DNA from: Rhodococcus sp. P1Y
GTDB lineage: Bacteria > Actinomycetota > Actinomycetes > Mycobacteriales > Mycobacteriaceae
DNA: 64,000 nt
Assembly (NCBI RefSeq): GCF_003641205.1
Contig: NZ_CP032762.1
Coordinates: forward strand, 2,356,001 to 2,420,000
Direction: 5' to 3'
How positions within the stretch are numbered: the first letter of the stretch is position 1; each line of letters opens with the position of its first letter. The position numbers and the translations under genes were made by a program. This document shows, in pieces, positions 45,012-53,950 of the stretch. The notes beneath the pieces are model-generated. The model had not been told where the DNA came from and ran no database searches. It saw nothing but the letters and a program-made list of their open reading frames with translations.

Positions 45012-45487
45012 CCGACCAGCATGTGAACCTGATAGTCAATGGCGAGGCGCAGGCGGTCACGGTTCCCAGCGATGCCATCCTTGTAGATGTTCTGCGCGAG
45101 CACCTCGGATTGAAGGGCGTGCGCGTTGGCTGCCGCAACGGTGACTGCGGCACATGCACGGCATATGTCGACGACGACTGTGTGAAGACGTGCTTGATCT
45201 TCGTTGGACGAGCCGACGGACAATCGGTCCGAACCATCGAGAGCTTGGGCACCGTGGACGATCCCAGCCCGGTGCAGCAGGCCTTCATGGAGTGCTACTC
45301 GTTTCAGTGCGGATTCTGTCTGCCGGGCATGATCCTCTCGGCCACAACACTTTTGGATCGGCAACCGACACCGTCCGATGCCGAGATTCGAGACACTCTC
45401 AGTGGAAACCTCTGTAGATGCACCGGCTACGAGAACTTTGTCCGCGGCGTCAGGCGCGCCTCGCAGATCATGCAGCAAGGCGATTGA
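45008..45487 (+). CDS. Molybdenum hydroxylase 2Fe-2S small subunit
   Basis: 159 aa from ATG 45008 (overlap with the FAD subunit stop). The plant-type ferredoxin site is CRNGDCGTC about residues 42-50 plus a later Cys at CVKTC. The second cluster site is QCGFC...GNLCRCTGY at about 98-136. This is the standard small subunit relaying electrons from Moco to FAD. The region following it (45488-45730) is non-coding. Confidence 0.93.
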   Translation: MTDQHVNLIVNGEAQAVTVPSDAILVDVLREHLGLKGVRVGCRNGDCGTCTAYVDDDCVKTCLIFVGRADGQSVRTIESLGTVDDPSPVQQAFMECYSFQCGFCLPGMILSATTLLDRQPTPSDAEIRDTLSGNLCRCTGYENFVRGVRRASQIMQQGD

Positions 45488-45730
45488 CGTGGTCGGGTCG
45501 GAGAACAGTGCCGGAGCCGCGTGTTCTTCTCAGCCGAGGATCAGGTGGAGGCGTCCAACCACACCCAATCGCTCGCGGTATCCATAGAGTGTGCGGCCCG
45601 GGGCAGAAACTCCGGAGATGGCCTGCCGAGCAACTCGAGTCCGTCGCACCGCAAAAGTTGCAGCCATCACGTGAAACACCTACCCGAGACGGGTGGGGAA
45701 CAGATGCACCTAGCAGAGTGGAGTAGTTCT
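45488..45730. other. Intergenic: hydroxylase operon end to VOC gene
   Basis: About 240 bp. A frame of the VOC gene is open through it, but its residues are Ser/His-rich and unlike the family. No clear terminator seen. Confidence 0.4.
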
Positions 45731-46195
45731 ATGACTATCGAGGGCTTGGAGTTCGACAACGTCGCCGTCTCCGTCACGGATCTGACGAAATCGCTTGAAT
45801 GGTACCAACGCGTCTTCGGATTCGAAGTGGTTTACCGAACCTTCAGCACCGTGGTGGATGCAGAGCTCGTGATCATCGAGCGAGGCGCGGCTCGAATCGA
45901 GCTGCTCGCACAGCGAGGCGCACGCGAGCATCCCGACGCACCGATCGTTCCGGGTCCGCACCTGCAAACCAGCGGTCTCAAAGCCATCGTTTTTCGCACC
46001 GACGACCTCGAAGGCATCACTGCCTATCTGGAAACGTGCAGCGTACAGTTCGAATGGAAGATACAGACGCTGTCGGCGGATGGACTCAGATCCACCATGG
46101 TCCGCGACCCTGACGGGGTGTTGATCAATGTCCTCGACTACCCCACCACCTCGCCTGCCTTCCGCGCTGTCTCCGCGCTGCCATTCGAGCCGTGA
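45731..46195 (+). CDS. VOC-family protein
   Basis: 154 aa from ATG 45731; ATG 45704 with a GGTGGGG upstream would add nine residues. It opens LEFDNVAVSVTDLTKSLEWYQRVFGF and closes STMVRDPDGVLINVLD, the N- and C-terminal ends of one VOC repeat pair. The first metal His of typical glyoxalases (H in DHV) is replaced by Asn (FDNVAV), which argues against a classic glyoxalase site. It may be an isomerase or epimerase in the pathway. It sits 243 bp after the hydroxylase operon and 24 bp before the LacI gene. Confidence 0.82.
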   Translation: MTIEGLEFDNVAVSVTDLTKSLEWYQRVFGFEVVYRTFSTVVDAELVIIERGAARIELLAQRGAREHPDAPIVPGPHLQTSGLKAIVFRTDDLEGITAYLETCSVQFEWKIQTLSADGLRSTMVRDPDGVLINVLDYPTTSPAFRAVSALPFEP

Positions 46196-46219
46196 CCGTG
46201 CGCGGAGCGACCCTCTCTG

Positions 46220-47308
46220 GTGAGTGAAAGAATCGGAGCCGTGCCACCCAGCGAAGACGCAGACCCTCGACGACGTCCGACGCTGGCCGATGTCGCTCGA
46301 CTGACGGGGGTCGATGTCAGTTTGGTCTCGCGGGTTCTCCGCGACGATCCGAAGGGGTTCGCATCACAGGACACCCGCGCCAGAATCAAGCATGCCGCGG
46401 AGACACTCGGATACCGCGCCAACGCATCGGCGCGGGGTCTGAGAAATTCCAGGACGAAGACGTTCGGCTTGCTGCTGCCAGGGTTCACCAGCCCTGTGTA
46501 CGCCTCGATCGCACAGGGTGTCGAACAACAGGCGAAGAAACGTGGGTACGGACTTGTCCTCGGTACCCACGCTGCCGGGGATCCGCACGAGACCATTACG
46601 GACATGCTGATGCACGGCCGCGTGGACGCAATAATGGTTGCCTCCGGGCATATCGAAGACGGGTCGTTACGCGAACTTGTCGAAAAAGCACCGAGGTCAG
46701 TCGTTCTGGTCAATCGTCAGGTTCGAGGTGTATCGGCCAGCGTCGTCCTACGAGACAGTGATGCCGCTGCTCTGGCAGTGAACCACCTGGTCCAGCTCGG
46801 TCACCGCTCAATTTGCGGAATTTTTGGTTCGCACACACTCGACACGATGGTTCGCCGTAAAAGCGGCTTCGTAGCCTCCTGCGCAAAGCACGCAGCCATT
46901 GGGACGCCAATCGAAGTCAGGGATCGCGACTACGCCGCCGGATACGAGGGAGCCCTGCGCGCGCTGCGCCACAACTCGGCGCCGACTGCACTCGTTGCCG
47001 GCACCTTCCCTATGGGTGTCGGCGCTCTCGCGGCGGCCCGAGATGCGGGAATTTGTGTCCCCGAACATTTTTCCATTCTTGCCCTGCATACCGACAGGCT
47101 TGCTGACTTTCTGTCTCCGCGCTTGTCGACCGTCGCCCTACCGACCCGGCAACTGGGCGCCGAGGCAGTCGAACTGGCGGTGGTTCTCACCGAAGGAGGG
47201 ACCCCGCCGTATCGTTGTTCCAGAGCCTCCCAAACTGCTACTGCGCGATTCGACCGCGGCGGCGCGTGTTCCTTGAGCACTATCGATCTACGACGGACGT
47301 ACCGTTGA
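46220..47308 (+). CDS. LacI-family regulator with frameshifted C-terminus
   Basis: 362 aa from GTG 46220. The HTH is RRPTLADVARLTGVDVSLVSRVL, then the hinge NASARGLRNSRTKTFGLLLP and a periplasmic-binding-protein-like effector domain. Near 47205-47215 the reading frame slips: in the actual frame the end reads PPYRCSRASQTATARFDRG, whereas the +1 frame continues RRIVVPEPPKLLLRDSTAA, the normal LacI-type end. A one-base insertion in a CCCC run, or a sequencing error, would explain this. Expected targets are operators at 39959 and 47311. Confidence 0.88.
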   Translation: MSERIGAVPPSEDADPRRRPTLADVARLTGVDVSLVSRVLRDDPKGFASQDTRARIKHAAETLGYRANASARGLRNSRTKTFGLLLPGFTSPVYASIAQGVEQQAKKRGYGLVLGTHAAGDPHETITDMLMHGRVDAIMVASGHIEDGSLRELVEKAPRSVVLVNRQVRGVSASVVLRDSDAAALAVNHLVQLGHRSICGIFGSHTLDTMVRRKSGFVASCAKHAAIGTPIEVRDRDYAAGYEGALRALRHNSAPTALVAGTFPMGVGALAAARDAGICVPEHFSILALHTDRLADFLSPRLSTVALPTRQLGAEAVELAVVLTEGGTPPYRCSRASQTATARFDRGGACSLSTIDLRRTYR

Positions 47309-47347
47309 TATCAAACGATTGACCGACCTTGCAGGTGTGTCTACCGT
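47305..47347 (+). promoter_or_regulatory. LacI-type operator and promoter of the MHS transporter
   Basis: TCAAACGATTGA (47311-47322), centred on CG, lies at the end of the LacI gene. TTGACC (47319-47324), 17 bases, TACCGT (47342-47347) make a plausible promoter whose -35 overlaps the operator. The whole TTGATATCAAACG-N-TTGAC is shared with the site before the cyclase gene. Confidence 0.7.
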
Positions 47348-47556
47348 CATAGTTGACAGACCGACGGCTTCGAGTCCTTGACTGAAACCAGTAGCGCATA
47401 GGTGATTTCGCGTCGACGTCACTTTCTGGGTAGTCAAAATTTGCCTCGTTCGCACCAATGAACTATTTCGCGCGCACTGCGTATCGCGAGTGCAGCGCGA
47501 GCGTCGGCTGCAATTTACGCGGTGACGTGCCCCAGTACCCTCGCAAGGAGGCCCCA

Positions 47557-48882
47557 GTGCCATCGTCCAGCTTGAACTCGACCCGAGTGACCGAGATCGG
47601 TGCTCCCATAAGGCGCTTTCGCACTTTGATCGGTGCGGGTGTGGGTAACACCCTTGAATGGTACGACTGGAGTGTCTACGCAATTTTCGCGCCGTTCTTC
47701 GCAACGCAGTTCTTCGTCGGCGCCGGCCCAACCGCAGCGTTGTTGTCCACACTCGCTGTTTTCGCAGTCGGTTTCATCATGCGGCCGATCGGTGGATTCT
47801 TGTTCGGGTGGTTGGCCGATCGTCGGGGGCGCCGGTTCTCGATGACCGCGTCGATGCTTCTCATGGCGGCGGGGAGCCTCGTCATCGGTGTCGCACCGAA
47901 TCACACCCAGATCGGCATATGGGCAGCAGTAATTCTCGTTGCCGCGAGGCTCTCGCAGGGGCTTGCGCACGGAGGGGAGATCGCAGCCTCCTACACGTAC
48001 ATTGCCGAGATCGCTCCGCCAGCACGCCGAGGGCTTTGGTCGACCAGTCTGTACGTGTCCGTCACTGCTGGCATCGTGCTCGCCACGCTGATCGGTGCAG
48101 GCATCACAAGCACCCTGGGTGACGCCGCTATCGGGGACTGGGCGTGGCGAATCCCGTTTCTCTTCGGTGGCCTGCTCGGTCTCGTCGGCTTGTACCTGCG
48201 ACGAACGCTCCCGGAAACAGAAGCATTCACCGAAGAAGCCAAGCTGCCCGGCGAGGGGACAGGGCAGTCACTCCAATCGACCCGAGACCTCCTACGCGGT
48301 CTCGCGGCGAACAAAGTCAGTCTCGTACGGATCGTGGGACTCACACTCGGTGTGACCGTTGTGTACTACACCTGGGCCATCGGCATATCGGGCTTTGCCA
48401 TCAGCGCCAAGGACGTACCGGCATCGGGAGCGTTGTGGGCCAGCGTGATTGCAAATATTTTCTTCATGCTGACCCTCCCGGTCTGGGGCCTACTGTCCGA
48501 CCGGTTCGGGCGCAAACCGATCTTCATCACCTTCAGTATCGCGTTCATTGTGCTGCCGTATCCCCTTTTCGAATCACTCGACGACTCTCCGGTCCGGCTC
48601 GCTCTCGTCATGATGGTGGCGCTGTTCTTCCTCGGTGCCTTTGTCGGCATCATGCCTGCCTATTTTGCCGAATTATTCCCCACCGCCGTCCGCGCGTCAG
48701 GAATCGGAGTCCCCTACTCATTCATCGTTGCCATCTTCGGAGGTACAGCGCCCTACGTACTCACCTCACTCGCCGGCAAAGATCTTGAATGGATATTTGT
48801 CCTTTACACGATCGTCCTCGCCGCGATCGGCCTGATCACCACCGTCCTCACCCCTGAAACCAAAGGCCGGAAACTAGTGTGA
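47557..48882 (+). CDS. MFS transporter, metabolite:H+ symporter (MHS) family
   Basis: 441 aa from GTG 47557, with AAGGAGG six bases upstream; the frame before it is not family-like. Twelve membrane segments. MHS marks: GVGNTLEWYDWSVYAIFAPF, GWLADRRGRRFSM, FGGLLGLVGLYLRRTLPET and LLSDRFGRKPIF. Relatives (ShiA, KgtP, ProP) import organic acids or zwitterions with protons. It follows the LacI gene and carries a LacI operator at its promoter, so it is probably the substrate importer of the cyclic-compound cluster. Confidence 0.92.
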   Translation: MPSSSLNSTRVTEIGAPIRRFRTLIGAGVGNTLEWYDWSVYAIFAPFFATQFFVGAGPTAALLSTLAVFAVGFIMRPIGGFLFGWLADRRGRRFSMTASMLLMAAGSLVIGVAPNHTQIGIWAAVILVAARLSQGLAHGGEIAASYTYIAEIAPPARRGLWSTSLYVSVTAGIVLATLIGAGITSTLGDAAIGDWAWRIPFLFGGLLGLVGLYLRRTLPETEAFTEEAKLPGEGTGQSLQSTRDLLRGLAANKVSLVRIVGLTLGVTVVYYTWAIGISGFAISAKDVPASGALWASVIANIFFMLTLPVWGLLSDRFGRKPIFITFSIAFIVLPYPLFESLDDSPVRLALVMMVALFFLGAFVGIMPAYFAELFPTAVRASGIGVPYSFIVAIFGGTAPYVLTSLAGKDLEWIFVLYTIVLAAIGLITTVLTPETKGRKLV

Positions 48883-48912
48883 AGCGAACCGCTGGGCGTC
48901 GCTGCCAACGAA

Positions 48913-49866
48913 ATGGGAAGTAAAAACGTGAAAGTTCTGATCCTGGGCGCTGGGGCCGTCGGAGGATACTTCGGGGCGCGGCTTATCCAGTCTGGCCGCG
49001 ACGTCACCTTTCTTGCCAGGGCGCGGCGCGCCGAACAACTCCGCTCCGTCGGTATCCGGATAGTAAAGATGGACGGCAGTATCGAGACTGTGCCGGCAAG
49101 AACAATTACAGCCGATAACATCGACAGCGCCTACGACCTCGTTATTGTGGCCGTCAAATCGTTCGCTTTACCCGCAGCTCTCGCAGACGTCGAACCAGCG
49201 GTCAGCACCGATACCGTCGTCGTTCCTCTTCTCAACGGCATCGCACACCTCGACAAGATCAGCGATGCTCTCGGAACCGGTGAAATTTACGGAGGGACGT
49301 GTCGGCTTGCAACCCAAACGAACGACCGCAACGACATCGTGCAGCTGGGAACACCGCAGTCGCTGCGATGGGGGACACTCGACGGCCGCAACGACGGCCG
49401 CCTTCCCAGCATCCGAACCGCCCTCACCGGAGCAGGCTTCGACGCAGAATGTTCAGACACGATCTACCAGGATATGTGGGAGAAGTGGATGTTTCTAGCC
49501 GCACTGGGCGCAATCTGCACCTTGATGCGAGGGTCGATCGGGGACGTCAACTCGACCTCTGGAGGAACAGACCTGGTAAAAGCAGTCATCGATGAGGTTG
49601 TCACCGTCGCTAACGCGTCGGGTAACCCTCCTCGGCCGCAATGCCTTCGCGATATGCAGGACGCGCTGACCGACCCAGATGCGTCGACCACATCCTCGCT
49701 TTATCGCGATCTGCTACAGAACCGCCGTTTGGAGGCAGACCAGATTTTGGGTGATCTCACCGCCAGGGCAAGTGGATTCGAAATCGACACGCCGCTTCTG
49801 TCGCTGGCTCAGATGAACCTGTCCGTATATGAGATCGCCGGTAATCGTCGTGAAGTCGACCGGTGA
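48913..49866 (+). CDS. Ketopantoate reductase-like (ApbA/PanE) dehydrogenase
   Basis: 317 aa. The N-terminal Rossmann motif LGAGAVGGYFGARL at residues 11-24 and VIVAVKSFALPAAL, PLLNGIAHLD follow the PanE fold. The helical C-terminal domain contains the conserved EKWMFLAALGAICTLMRG. Catabolic clusters often hold PanE-like enzymes acting on 2-oxo or 3-oxo acids instead of ketopantoate; there is no other pantothenate gene nearby. It lies 30 bp after the MHS transporter and probably is in the same transcript. Confidence 0.9.
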   Translation: MGSKNVKVLILGAGAVGGYFGARLIQSGRDVTFLARARRAEQLRSVGIRIVKMDGSIETVPARTITADNIDSAYDLVIVAVKSFALPAALADVEPAVSTDTVVVPLLNGIAHLDKISDALGTGEIYGGTCRLATQTNDRNDIVQLGTPQSLRWGTLDGRNDGRLPSIRTALTGAGFDAECSDTIYQDMWEKWMFLAALGAICTLMRGSIGDVNSTSGGTDLVKAVIDEVVTVANASGNPPRPQCLRDMQDALTDPDASTTSSLYRDLLQNRRLEADQILGDLTARASGFEIDTPLLSLAQMNLSVYEIAGNRREVDR

Positions 49867-50027
49867 ACTGTAGTTGCGGGAACGGACCATCCCGACCTTA
49901 AAAATGTTCGAAATGATGAATGCGGCGACCCTCCATTGTTTGTACCGTAACAATGCCCGAACTGCCACTGCCGGTAGCGCTGAAATCAACGAAGCACGTT
50001 TGCGGCTCAAAAAGAAAAGGATTAGTA

Positions 50028-50933
50028 ATGACCCAATCCGGCAGGTCTACCGATAATTGTCGTGAAATTACAATCTCGGGTAAAACAGTGTCTCGTCTAG
50101 GTTTCGGCGCAATGCGTTTGACAGGTCGCGGTATTTGGGGGGCGCCCTCCGACCGGAGCGAATGCGTTGCCGTTGTGCGGCGAGCCGTCGAACTCGGTGT
50201 TCAGATCATAGACACAGCCGATTCCTATGGACCCCACGTTTCGGAAGAGATCATCAGGGAGGCTATCCACCCCTACCGGGACGACATCCTGATTGCCACC
50301 AAAGCTGGGCTCACTCGCAACGGCCCCGATGTGATAGATACACCACAAGGGCCGATGAGAGTTGGTCCTGAAGCGTGGCCCCCGGTCGGTCGTCCCGAAT
50401 ACCTACGTCAGCAGGCACTACTGAGTATGCGCAGGTTGGGGGTCGAGCACATCGATCTTTTTCAGTTGCATCGAGTCGATCCGCAGGTTCCTCTGGACGA
50501 TCAAGTTGGAGAACTGAAGTCGCTCCAGGAAGAAGGAAAGATTCGGTCCGTTGGACTGTCCCAGGTCAACGTCGAACAAATAATTCAGGCACAAAAGATC
50601 ACAAACATCGAGTCCGTTCAGAATCGTTTCAATGTAACCGATCGCTCCTCGCGAAGTGTCGTCGATTATTGCTACACGGCTGGCATCGCATTCATTCCGT
50701 GGGCTCCGATGGCAGCCGGGCAACTTTCCTCCTCGGTGAAGGTACTCGCGGAAATCGGTGCACGCCACGACGCCACTGTCGGGCAGATCGCAATCGCATG
50801 GTTGTTAGCTTTGAGACCGAATATCGTCCCCATTCCGGGAACCGCACAAAGGGCGCATCTCGAACAAAATATCGAATCTGCACGTATTGGTCTGAACGAG
50901 GAGGAGATGCGGCTGATTACCGCCATTTCCTAG
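50028..50933 (+). CDS. Aldo/keto reductase
   Basis: 301 aa from ATG 50028. The catalytic tetrad is visible: Asp and Tyr in IIDTADSYGP, Lys in LIATKAG, His in LFQLHRVD. The NADPH site is the C-terminal VPIPGTAQRAHLEQN. It resembles the AKR group of pyridoxal reductase and general oxidoreductases. The gene and its 160-bp leader are less GC-rich than its neighbours, hinting at separate acquisition. It would reduce an aldehyde or ketone intermediate. An alternative upstream start (49920) lacks support. Confidence 0.9.
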   Translation: MTQSGRSTDNCREITISGKTVSRLGFGAMRLTGRGIWGAPSDRSECVAVVRRAVELGVQIIDTADSYGPHVSEEIIREAIHPYRDDILIATKAGLTRNGPDVIDTPQGPMRVGPEAWPPVGRPEYLRQQALLSMRRLGVEHIDLFQLHRVDPQVPLDDQVGELKSLQEEGKIRSVGLSQVNVEQIIQAQKITNIESVQNRFNVTDRSSRSVVDYCYTAGIAFIPWAPMAAGQLSSSVKVLAEIGARHDATVGQIAIAWLLALRPNIVPIPGTAQRAHLEQNIESARIGLNEEEMRLITAIS

Positions 50934-51140
50934 AGGTGGACTCGAGACCGATTGCCTCACCACGCAGTGGCTCGGCTACCGGACGTCACCACCGAGCTAT
51001 GGGACAAGCACTTCACACATCGAACCTCCACAACTGTGCGGAGACCGATGATTTTGCAAAGGTTGTCCAAAAATACTCGGTCTCGCCTTCGACTTCGCTT
51101 CTATACTTCCCGTCCAGCGTTGCTCCTCCCGTCGCCGGTC

Positions 51141-52148
51141 TCACCCGAGGATTGGTGTGACGTGGTCGACGATGTTGCGCAGCAAGCGTAAGTTTTCGGA
51201 TACTCCGAGCAGGTTGGGGATTGTGATGAGTAGGGTGTCCGCCGCTGCAACCGCCTCATCGTCCGCTAGCTGCGCCATGACCACATCCGGCGATCCGACA
51301 TAACTCTTCCCGAACCGGGACACCGCACCGCCGAGGATGCCGACGTGTTCTTCGGTGGCAGAAGTGCCGAACATGTCGCGGTCACGTACCGAGACGATAG
51401 GAAGGATGCTTCGGGTCACGGCAACGCGCGGTGCGCCCACGTGCCCTGCCTCGCTCCATGCGGAACGAAACGCGCGGATCTGTTCAGCTTGCAGTTGGGT
51501 GAACGGCGCACCGCTGTCTTCCGACAGCAGTGTACTGCTCAGGAGATTCATTCCCTGCGTTCCCGCCCAATGCGCGCTGCGACGGGTGGCAGATCCCCAC
51601 CAGATCCGATCGGGCAAGGTTTTCGATCTTGGCTCAATCGGCAGCGGCACAGATCTTCTCGTCTGTTCCGGGTCGCTCACAGCCATCGGCTTACCAGAAA
51701 TCGCTTGACGGAACCGAGCAGTGTGCCGCTGGGCGATGTCGCTCACTGATGTCTCCGACGACGGGTGTACTCCGAACGCCTCGTATCCACGCAATGCGGG
51801 TTCCTGCGACCCTCTGCTGAGTCCGAGTTGAAGTCGGCCCCCACTGATGAGATCAGCTGCCGCGGCGAGCTCTGCCATGATCAGAGGGTTCTCGTATCGC
51901 ATGTCTATGACAGCCGTGCCGAGCTCGATTCGACTCGTTCGTGCTGCCGCCGCCGAGAGCAGCGCCCACGGTGCGGCGAATTGCCGCTGGTAGTGATGTA
52001 CGCGGATCCAGGCGCCGCCCAGTCCGAGGTCTTCTGCACCCACCGCGATGTCGATGGCTTGCGTCAATGCGTCACGCGCTGTTCGAGCTTGTGATCCACG
52101 AATATCCTGATAGTGACCGAACGAGAGCAATCCGAGGTTCTTGGTCAT
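51141..52148 (-). CDS. LLM-class flavin-dependent monooxygenase (bacterial luciferase-like)
   Basis: 335 aa from ATG 52148, one base after the MFS stop. The TIM-barrel family features are DIAVGAEDLGLGGAWIRVHH near residue 40, then WALLSAAAARTSRIELGTAV, LIMAELAAAADLISGGRLQLGLSRGS. It uses FMNH2 or F420; the sequence does not decide. The order MFS-LLM divergent from an ArsR regulator suggests a regulated detoxification or degradation pair. Substrate not predictable. Confidence 0.9.
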   Translation of the reverse strand: MTKNLGLLSFGHYQDIRGSQARTARDALTQAIDIAVGAEDLGLGGAWIRVHHYQRQFAAPWALLSAAAARTSRIELGTAVIDMRYENPLIMAELAAAADLISGGRLQLGLSRGSQEPALRGYEAFGVHPSSETSVSDIAQRHTARFRQAISGKPMAVSDPEQTRRSVPLPIEPRSKTLPDRIWWGSATRRSAHWAGTQGMNLLSSTLLSEDSGAPFTQLQAEQIRAFRSAWSEAGHVGAPRVAVTRSILPIVSVRDRDMFGTSATEEHVGILGGAVSRFGKSYVGSPDVVMAQLADDEAVAAADTLLITIPNLLGVSENLRLLRNIVDHVTPILG

Positions 52149-52149
52149 G

Positions 52150-53507
52150 TCAGGACGTCGATTCGGTGACGACGGCGGGTTCTTGTCCATCGATGCTCAC
52201 GGACTGCTCAGCCGGAGCTGGTTCGCGTGTGCGGCCCAAAGTGACTATGACGATTCCGATCAGCAACGTCAGGACGGAGGTCACCAGGATGACCATATGA
52301 AAGGCGCTCGCGTAGGCGTCCGCATGACCGGCGGATCCTGCAGCCACCGACGCTGCCAGTTCGCTGGTCCCGAGCTTGGTCACCAAGACGGTGCTCATAG
52401 CTGCACCGAACGCCGCGACGGCCACTGCTTCACTGCCCAGCCGGAGAAAGTTGAGCAGTCCTGCGGCCGCGGCCGCCTTATCGTGGGGGACTGATCCGAG
52501 TGCCTCACCGTCGACAAGTCCAAGAGGCAAACCCCATCCGAATCCGAGCAGCAGCATAGGAACTATAAGCAGGGCGACCGGAACGTCGGGCGAGAGCAGA
52601 AAGAAGAGCACACCACCGATTACCAGCATGATCAGAGAAGCCGTGATGACTTCGGCGGAAGTTACGCGAGGGAGTCGAGCAACGAAGAACCCTGCCACCA
52701 TCGGCGCAACGAGTACCGGCAGGGTGAGCGGCAGCATGACCATTCCGGCTCCGGCGGAACCGATGTCGTGCACTGCGCTCAATGCGACGGGTAGGTAGGT
52801 GAGCACGGAGACGAACGCGATCGATCCCGCGACTGGCACGAGCACCAGTGCGACGAAGCGTGGGTACTTCAGCGGTGACAGGTCGAGGACTTTGCCTCCT
52901 TGGGCGTGGGTCGGGGGCTCGGATGCGGGCAGAGTATTGAACGCGGTGGCAACCAGAGTGAGGACGGAAAGCGCTGCCGTCACCCCGAACACCCCCGCCA
53001 GCCCAGACCGGAGATGAGGAGGCCGCTGAAGGTCGGCCCTGCTGCCAGTCCCACGCCCACAATCGTGCCGAGCAGCGTGAACATCCGAGTACGCTGTGCG
53101 CCGGAATACGATTGCGACAGTATGGTCGTACCGCCAATCGCGATGGCACCGGCTCCTATGCCGGCTACCACCCTGGCAAGATCAAGCATCCATAGATTCA
53201 CGGACACAGTGCTGAGCGCCGACGCAATTGCGACGATCATCAGGCCGGCGACGAAGGATCTGCGACTACCCAATCGAGAAGCAAGTTTTCCCCACACCAG
53301 AACCGCAACAGTGAGTGCGATATTGAATCCATTCACCACTCCCTGCAGTGCAACCGCGTCGGTACCCAAATCGTCCGAGATTGCCGGTACCGCGACTGCC
53401 GCTCCGGCAATGTTGATGGGCATGAGGAACACGCCGAGTAAAACTATAGGGGCAAGCAGCCGTGATGGAACTGGTTGTCTCGCTTGTGATGCCACCGGTG
53501 TCGACAC
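52150..53507 (-). pseudogene. MFS drug-type exporter disrupted by a frameshift
   Basis: Two frames together give one 14-TM-type transporter. The N-terminal part runs from GTG 53507 (AGGAGG four bases upstream) to GLLISGLGWRGCSG and stops at 52980. The second part, in another frame, resumes as GVFGVTAALSVLTLVATAF. The break is at the five-G run near 52990: one extra G would restore WRGVFGV. Either a real indel with a broken exporter or a homopolymer sequencing error. Family marks include LVWGKLASRLGSRRSF and LLGFGWGLPLGLVDGEALGS. Confidence 0.8.
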
Positions 53508-53519
53508 AAAACCTCCTAG

Positions 53520-53537
53520 GTACGAAATATTTCGTAC
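53520..53537. promoter_or_regulatory. 18-bp perfect palindrome, ArsR-type operator
   Basis: GTACGAAATATTTCGTAC is fully symmetric and lies between the divergent transporter (start 53507) and ArsR (start 53594) genes. A related half-site GTCGTAC follows at about 53570. Likely the binding site of the adjacent regulator. Confidence 0.8.
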
Positions 53538-53593
53538 ACAGAAAACCATGAGAACGAGGTACTATGCAAGTCGTACACGAGGGAGGTGGTTCG

Positions 53594-53950
53594 ATGACGG
53601 CCAACGAGGGTTCCGCGACTGGAGATCTCGACCTGGGTGTGGTTCTCCGCGCCCTCGCCGACGAGAATCGCCGGGCAGTGATAGCCGAGTTGGCAGCGGA
53701 CAGTAATGATCCCGAACGGACGTGCAACTCGTTCGGGCTGCCTGTGAGCAAGCAGACCCAAACGCATCACTTCAGAACCCTGAGTGACGCAGGTCTGATC
53801 GACTACGTCGACTACGGAAACCGCAAGGGCATCAGCCTTCGCAGGGCAGAGATCGATCAGCGGTTCCCAGGCTTGTTGCGATTGCTGGTCGTGGAGTCAG
53901 AACCCGCAGAAGCGGCGAACGAGAGTCGCAGAACCGATGCAGAAATCTAG
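53594..53950 (+). CDS. ArsR-family winged-helix regulator
   Basis: 118 aa from ATG 53594 (GGGAGGTGG upstream); ATG 53564 would add ten residues. The winged helix spans LGVVLRALADENRRAVIAEL, then FGLPVSKQTQTHHFRTLSDAGLIDYVDYGNRKGISLRR. No metal-binding Cys pair (CVC) is visible, so it probably senses an organic ligand rather than a metal. Divergent from the MFS-LLM pair with a perfect palindrome between. Confidence 0.88.
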   Translation: MTANEGSATGDLDLGVVLRALADENRRAVIAELAADSNDPERTCNSFGLPVSKQTQTHHFRTLSDAGLIDYVDYGNRKGISLRRAEIDQRFPGLLRLLVVESEPAEAANESRRTDAEI

